Shown here: positions 58,748 to 64,000 of the stretch, piece by piece
Layout of the letters: the number at the start of each line of letters is the position of its first letter
Position numbering within the stretch: the stretch's first letter is position 1
NCBI GenBank assembly: GCA_010093605.1
Contig: MU004195.1
Location: 1,383,736-1,447,735 of the forward strand
DNA length: 64,000 nucleotides
Direction of reading: 5' to 3'
Source of the DNA: Lophium mytilinum
Lineage: Eukaryota > Ascomycota > Dothideomycetes > Mytilinidiales > Mytilinidiaceae
Program-made: the position numbers and the translations under genes
The notes under the pieces: model-generated
Told to the model about the DNA's origin: nothing
Seen by the model: the letters and a program-made list of their open reading frames with translations, nothing else
The model's database searches: none

Positions 58748-59762
58748 ATGACGCCTAACAACTCGAGTTGGCAAGGCGGCATGTCACTGTGGGAGTTCTG
58801 GTGGCCCGAGTTGGCCATCAGCAGAAAGCCTTTCGCGTCTCTAGCAGTCATGATCTCCGATTTTCTCCTCCATATCATCTTGCTTTTCTTCATGGCCGTC
58901 CAGACTGCTGCTCTCACTTGCAAAGTCATGCATCTGCGCGACAGTGGCAAATGGGACTGGCTCAAAGATGGAAGTTCGTGTCCTGGGCTTCAAGTCTCTT
59001 ACCCGGACAGCGCGATCGTCAACATCGTGACGGAAGACGAGAGCAAAGTAAGAACTCCTAGCGACACTGCTGCTTTCTGGAAATCCTTTCTGATGCTAAT
59101 GGGTGAGGGTCTAGATGCTGGACGACTTAACGAGCTTCACGAAGGCGATGCCAAGATTCATATCCGCCCCGAACTCCTTCACTTTCTTCTGGTACATGAT
59201 AGCACTATGCGCAACATACACGGCCATCACTGTCAGATCTCCGAAGGCGGTACTCGCAATATTGCTCGGCAACACGATAACGGCATCGGTAGTGTGGCCA
59301 CTGTTGTTCTGGAGTGACAACGGGGTCTTCTGGCTGGTCTTCTTTCCATGGAACGTAACATTGACCATGGGCATGAACATGTTCCTGAGATCTATTGCCA
59401 TAGCACAAATGCGGAAGCAAAAACAGGCCGGCCCATTGAATGCCAACGAGTACGACACGGAGAAAGGACCAAAGAAGGGCTCGTTCGTGGAGGGAGTGGC
59501 TTCAATGGCGGAGTCCTTCCAGCAAATTGGTGCTTCAGCCTCCAGGAAGGTCGAGTTCGCTGCAGAGGCGTCCCCAAGAATCCGTGATCAGCAACAGCTC
59601 GCGCGGAGCCACGATATCCTCGCCCTCAAGTCTGCGAACGCAGAGCCCGACGCCAACGAAAGCGATTCCGACCGCACCGGCAGCGATTCCGACGACTTCG
59701 AAAGCGGTTCCGACGACGACTACACCCTCACACCGATGCGGAGGTGTGGCGGTGTACTTTAA
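58748..59762 (+). CDS. Four-helix membrane protein, unknown family
   Basis: Exons 58748..59047 and 59115..59762 give 315 residues. The 67-nt intron (GTAAGA, branch GCTAATG, TCTAG) is required to join two frames. About four membrane segments: FASLAVMISDFLLHIILLFF, TFFWYMIALCATYTAIT, VLAILLGNTITASVVWPLLF and GVFWLVFFPWNVTLTMGMNM. A charged cytosolic tail of ~110 residues carries an Asp/Ser-rich run (NESDSDRTGSDSDDFESGS). I do not recognise the family; localisation and role unknown. Confidence 0.78.
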
Positions 59763-60923
59763 CTTGGGAGACGACCTGGGTCCACAACACAAGAGTTTCT
59801 TCCAGGCTGGCCCCATCCTCGATGAGTATCGTTTAAGCTATACCGGTAAGGCTAGGGAAAACTATTCAAGACATGTGTTGCCGGAGCATGCGGCTCAGGT
59901 AGGCGGCATGCTGCGGAGGGTTGCAAAGGCCTAGAAAGTCCTCTTATTCCAAGCGGATAACATTAGGAAATCCAACAAGATAAGTACTAGCTCAAATGAG
60001 TTTCACATGGTTTCCCATTTTTATCGCCATGCAGTGACTGCCAAGGTGGCACAGTGAACCACTCTCGCCGCAGCTCAGCCCCATTCTTCTCGACGACGCC
60101 TCATCTAACTACAAGAACCTCCCGAGGCGCGCTAAGCCCGTACGCGAGCATGATGCTGCAACTATGCTGCCGTGAAGACCATGCTGACATGATGCTAGCA
60201 TGATGTTGACATGCGTGTTCTACTAGACATCCTTGCATCAGCCTGTTGTGTCAATATCTTGCTAGCAATAAGCATTATTTTAAGAGGGCCACGGTGTTAT
60301 CCTAATAGCGTTAGGAGAGCATGCTTGACAAAACTAGTGTTGCTAAAAAAAATCATGTTCGGCGTAAAACCATGTTCGGCTGTAACACCATGTTTGAAAT
60401 TTATATTTTCTAAGAAAACTATTTCTCTCTACTTTACCTCGGGTACCCCTCTTTCACTCCCTCGGTAATGCTGTATCTTTTGGCACACTAACGCTAAAAA
60501 GCTGAATCTTTCTTAATAATTCCTCTTTCAGAAAGTTTACCCTAGACCGGTCTATTATTCACGGTATCACTGGCATCTAGGTTGCCTACCCACCGTAGCT
60601 AAGGTGCCCGGTGCTGAAAATTGCTAAGGTAAAATAATACAAGCTTATGTAAGCTAGGTAGAACACTATATTTAGGAGAAAAATTATGTTTGTAAATAAA
60701 ATTATGTTTGAAAGAAAATCATGTTAAGGGCCTAAAACCATGTTTCTGTAACACAGATTCTGTGAAACATCATTGTCCCATCATATCAAGGTTAAATGAA
60801 CTCATCTTTCAAAACCATCTGGACATGATGCTGCCACCGTGTTCGCGTACGGGTTTAGCGCGCTAAGGTCGCTATCTCCATTCAAAGTATGCTTCCCATC
60901 AATCGTGTCTTCCATCTGTCAGA
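59763..60923. other. Intergenic region with AT-rich island
   Basis: No gene. Contains the AT-rich, repeat-bearing island described at 60150-60842; the flanks are normal in composition. Confidence 0.45.
60150..60842. repeat. AT-rich island with CATGATGCTG-type flanks, possible transposon relic
   Basis: An AT-rich block (about 60240-60780) contains recurrent (A)CCATGTT/ATCATGTT words (near 60352, 60370, 60386, 60718, 60738). It is flanked by related sequences: CATGATGCTGCAACTATGCTGCCGTG-like on the left (about 60148) and CATGATGCTGCCACCGTG on the right (about 60825). Composition and flank similarity suggest an inserted and decayed element. No open reading frame or transposase is seen. Confidence 0.35.
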
Positions 60924-61629
60924 ATGTCCATTCTCGCATCATCATATGCGCGCCTCCGAGCCGGCCTTCGAAACTACCCCCTGCTCCAGGACCTGGTTCT
61001 CTTATCTCTGCTCGCACTATGCGCTGTCATATACTTATCTGCAGGCGCAGACTACCAGTTCTATCTACTCAATTTCATCCAAATTGACGGCGACGACAAG
61101 CTATGCCACATGGGGAGCGTGAAAGCGTCGATCGCTTATATACAGTACCACATAAACGCGGTCACAAGAATTATTAACGAACCTGTAGTACGCCCACCTC
61201 CATTTCGTCCCCCTGCACAACCGCTCTTGTACATCTCCACAATGCTCGCTCACACATTTTCTTATTCAGAACTTCAAATTGCGCTTGCCGTACTACCATC
61301 TGATGTCCACCCTCGTCGCGACGGTTTCCAAAATGGTGGCATTGATTGGTGTCACGGCGCTTTCACAATTTCCATCGGTATATGGGTATCGCCACGGCAG
61401 ATTCCATGTCCTCTGGGTTGGGCTGATTATTATTGTGATGATCCAAGAGCTTCTCGTGCATCGACGTATAGGCGTAGTATCGCTTGTCGGGCTGCCGTGG
61501 GCAACGTTTGGGCTGTTTGCTGTGGGTGGGGGTTTACATCGAATGATGAGGAGTATGATGAGACGTAGAGCGTGGAGAATGAACGAGAAGAGAGAGCTTG
61601 GTAGATGTGAAGGAGAAGAGGAAGTGTGA
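60924..61629 (+). CDS. Small polytopic membrane protein, unknown
   Basis: Predicted exons 60924..61184 and 61270..61629 give 206 residues. The intron uses GTAGTA and TTATTCAG, and both ends fall at codon boundaries. Hydrophobic segments: LLQDLVLLSLLALCAVIYLS, MVALIGVTALSQFPSVYG, FHVLWVGLIIIVMIQELLV and SLVGLPWATFGLFAVGGGL; the tail is basic then acidic. The donor is weak and an unspliced frame runs to 61568 without later helices, so the splice is inferred mainly from the gain of two clear helices. Family not recognised. Confidence 0.45.
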
Positions 61630-61861
61630 TGTTGAAAAACAACTTGAGCATACTTCTTTTGACACTAGATGATCAGGAGAGTGAGGACGCGAAAAGCGTA
61701 TTTCCTATTCGGATAAAATAGTCGAGAGAGGTACCTGACTGATGATCGTGAGAAAACACAACTGGAATAGTCTCGAGATACGCAAAGATTTTACAGCTTA
61801 TAAGATTTCTTGCAACGTGGGCTTGTGCTAAATTCAATGGGGTATCGTTTTCTCATGCAAG

Positions 61862-64000
61862 TCATCCTAAGATCTTCTCAATGACCCATCCTTGCACGCC
61901 CTCTTTTCTTTGGATCACTCTCCGCACGCCTAGACTCCAGCCCATGCCACCCTTCTCGCCAACTAAGCTGACCTCCACCTCACATTCTCTTCGCTCCTGC
62001 CCGCTCTTCGCTCTATCGGCCTCAACAATCATAGCCTTTGGTTTCGAAACTCCTAACAGCGGTGTGCCTAACGCAAGATTCACGAGCTGGGGTCGCGTGA
62101 TCGGTGTCAGAGGATGCATTCGTGTTCTTGGAACCTTCGTTCCGTTGATGGTAGAAGGCGCGGCACGCTGGAGATGGGAGTAGATGATGAAGCCAGGGAG
62201 CTTTGGTATAGAAACGCGAGCAAGTAGTGAAGACGGATGAAGATATACGAAGTGCTCAGCAGGATCGTCAGTGGTCGGCCGCCCAACATGGGAAGGGAAA
62301 AGCGTAACGTAAGGAACCTCGATTGCTGTCCTAGGCTTTCGTGATAGCTCTGGTGGGACCGGTGCCAAATCTGCTCGCATGGCAACCTGGTCGATGAAAC
62401 CAGCAGCACAGATCTGCTTGAGAAGCTCTAGTCGCTCTGCACTTGGTGGTGGCAGTCTAGGCTTGTAAGTTGCAATTGAAGCTGGGTGATGTGTGCGTAC
62501 AATCGTTGATAGCTGGGAGCGTAACTGGCTCGCTTCGTTCATTGCTTTTGCATTCAAAAACATCTTGTCGCAGAAAGCATCTAAATCGGACTCATACGCA
62601 TAGGCGCAAACCGCATTGTTGAGTTTCATACAGTCGCTCAGTTTGGCGTTCTTCGAGAATTGAGAGAGTGCCGCGTTGTATGACTTGCGAAGTGCCGACC
62701 GCTCTGTAGCTTCGATGTTGTCCTGCATAGTTCGTACTGCATCAGGGTCATGAACTGGTTCTCTAAGACCAAGCTTATTCTCCGGAATGATCAGCTCTGG
62801 AACAGAGAGAGCTGAGACCAGGGCAATAGTCTCAGCTGTGAGCTTATGCGTCATGCCCATAACGAGCATTCGCGCAAAGCGAGGATTGAGAGGGTATAGC
62901 GATAGCTCGTGTCCCAGCTTGGTGACTTTGCCGTCAGCAGATATAGCTCCTAGATACGAGAGAAGCTTCTCAGCTTGGCGTAGACTGTCACGATCTGGAG
63001 GCGTTGGAAATGGAAATGTGGGTACTGGTGCTCCCATGCTTTTCAGTTGTAGAACGACTCCCTCGAGTGGAGTGCGCAGGATCTCTGGAGAAGCATACTC
63101 TTCAAAGTCCCTTTCAAACACAGCCGACGAGTATAGCCGGTAACAGTGTCCCGGGCCTGTTCGACCAGCACGACCAGCGCGTTGGTTGGCACTGGCCTTG
63201 CTGATCCATCCCACTTCAAAATTTTGGACTCCTGTAACAAGGTCGTACCTTTTCTCCTTCGATCTTCCGCAATCGAATACGTATCGGATACCTGGGATAG
63301 TCAAACTCGTTTCAGCAACGTTCGTCGCAAGAACTATGAGTCGTGATTCATCTGGCGGAGGTTCAAAAACTCGTAGCTGCTGGTTGGTAGGCAGCTGTGA
63401 GTACAATGGAAGTACATGTACTTTCATGACTGTACTCTCAGCAGACTCTTCTCCGATATTGAACTCTTGTTCGTCCTCGTCGTCGAAGCCATCGACAATG
63501 GAGTCATCATCTGATCCGTCTTCATCCCGATAATCATCGGCTTTGCCGCCAAGGTCTACGTCTTCAGTTTCTAGAGGGGCATCGGCAGCTGATATCCGTA
63601 CTGGGGGAGATTTTGCCTCTTGCCCTAGGGTCGAAGCAAAAGCCTGCTTGAGTCTCTTCGCTAGTTGCATGATCTCGTTCTGCCCAGTGAGAAACACCAG
63701 CATACCTCCACGAGGAAGCTTCTTGTGGCCTCTACTAACTTTCTGGAAAGCTTCTTCGACATAATCTCTCTGCGTTCTCCTTGCGAAATGGTTGGTGACA
63801 GAGTATTGCCGGCCTTCAGCTTTCAGCAATGGCGGAGGCCCATGCCGGAAAAGCCGACGGTTTTCTGTAAAGTCAGAGATTCTTAATGTTGCCGACATGA
63901 TAATTAACTTTAAGGGCTTATTGCTCGGATTCTCCTTTGCCATGTTCGCCCGAAGGTCGACGATCCTACTAAGCATACCAATCAGGATATCTGTGTTAAC
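61862..64000 (-). CDS. ECM16: DEAH-box RNA helicase, ECM16/DHR1 (DHX37) family, 5' end outside window
   Basis: The frame is open from 61862 to the right edge; about 712 C-terminal residues are present. Visible motifs: IMSATLR (III), MLVFLTGQNEI (IV), VLATNVAETSLTIPGIRYV (V) and QRAGRAGRTGPGHCYRLY (VI), then the ratchet/winged-helix and OB-fold part ending GVQGWVIEKILG. An acidic insert (DGSDDDSIVDGFDDEDEQEF) sits between motifs IV and V, as in DHR1. ECM16/DHR1 is a nucleolar helicase that removes U3 snoRNA during small-subunit ribosome biogenesis. DEAH itself lies outside the window, so the family call rests on the C-terminal motifs. Confidence 0.87.
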   Translation of the reverse strand, partial: VNTDILIGMLSRIVDLRANMAKENPSNKPLKLIIMSATLRISDFTENRRLFRHGPPPLLKAEGRQYSVTNHFARRTQRDYVEEAFQKVSRGHKKLPRGGMLVFLTGQNEIMQLAKRLKQAFASTLGQEAKSPPVRISAADAPLETEDVDLGGKADDYRDEDGSDDDSIVDGFDDEDEQEFNIGEESAESTVMKVHVLPLYSQLPTNQQLRVFEPPPDESRLIVLATNVAETSLTIPGIRYVFDCGRSKEKRYDLVTGVQNFEVGWISKASANQRAGRAGRTGPGHCYRLYSSAVFERDFEEYASPEILRTPLEGVVLQLKSMGAPVPTFPFPTPPDRDSLRQAEKLLSYLGAISADGKVTKLGHELSLYPLNPRFARMLVMGMTHKLTAETIALVSALSVPELIIPENKLGLREPVHDPDAVRTMQDNIEATERSALRKSYNAALSQFSKNAKLSDCMKLNNAVCAYAYESDLDAFCDKMFLNAKAMNEASQLRSQLSTIVRTHHPASIATYKPRLPPPSAERLELLKQICAAGFIDQVAMRADLAPVPPELSRKPRTAIEVPYVTLFPSHVGRPTTDDPAEHFVYLHPSSLLARVSIPKLPGFIIYSHLQRAAPSTINGTKVPRTRMHPLTPITRPQLVNLALGTPLLGVSKPKAMIVEADRAKSGQERRECEVEVSLVGEKGGMGWSLGVRRVIQRKEGVQGWVIEKILG

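Noticed and set aside
59102-59114. A 12-nt gap as the join in the four-helix membrane protein gene
   Set aside because: Too short for a spliceosomal intron; the GTAAGA donor at 59048 gives a normal 67-nt intron with correct phase.

Overview
The window is nuclear DNA of a filamentous ascomycete. Genes carry short GT-AG introns (about 50-90 nt) with CTAAC/CTGAC-type branch sites, they lie on both strands without operons, and the gene set is fungal (PEX16, RPN8, a Rab11/YPT31 GTPase, CDC50, an ECM16/DHR1 helicase, a SWIM-domain SWS1 candidate, DUF6536 and fungal F-box families). Protein style suggests Pezizomycotina, probably Dothideomycetes; that placement is an inference without a database search.

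Layout. 1-13 kb: a partial AT-hook/SANT/WD40 protein (-), an amino-acid/choline-type permease (+) and a large chromodomain plus CCCH zinc-finger protein (-). 13-18 kb: a Rab11 GTPase (+), PEX16 (-) and an HD-domain phosphohydrolase (+). 18-25 kb: two tandem BTB/POZ genes with a shared promoter block, a doubtful small gene, a tRNA-like Pol III/SINE candidate, a short tandem repeat and a secreted M43-type metalloprotease (-). 25-36 kb: CDC50 (-), a SWIRM-domain protein (-), a 3.6-kb gene-poor GC-rich stretch dense in CAATTG, and a DUF6536 membrane protein (-). 36-45 kb: SWS1 candidate (+), RPN8 (-), F-box/ankyrin protein (-), a conserved unknown (+) and a cytochrome b5/FMN dehydrogenase (+). 45-52 kb: two divergent paralogue pairs, one of secreted 294-residue proteins and one of acidic F-box proteins. 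52-64 kb: a four-domain RNA-repair-like protein (+), a broken DUF7730-type gene (-), two small membrane proteins (+), an AT-rich transposon-like island, and the 3' part of a DEAH helicase (-) that runs off the right edge.

The most notable item is the spliced gene at 52782-56534. It joins a 2H phosphoesterase-like domain, an EEP nuclease, a poly(A)-polymerase-type nucleotidyltransferase and an MJ1316/DUF504 RNA-end recognition domain in one chain of about 1201 residues, which looks like a self-contained RNA end-processing and repair enzyme. Second is the chromodomain-CCCH protein, whose C-terminus resembles the SPOC/PIN-like tail of Chp1/TASOR proteins. Three gene families (BTB, secreted 294-aa, F-box) are locally duplicated here. 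Exon joins were derived by eye from splice signals and reading-frame continuity; every multi-exon CDS given as complete sums to a whole number of codons.
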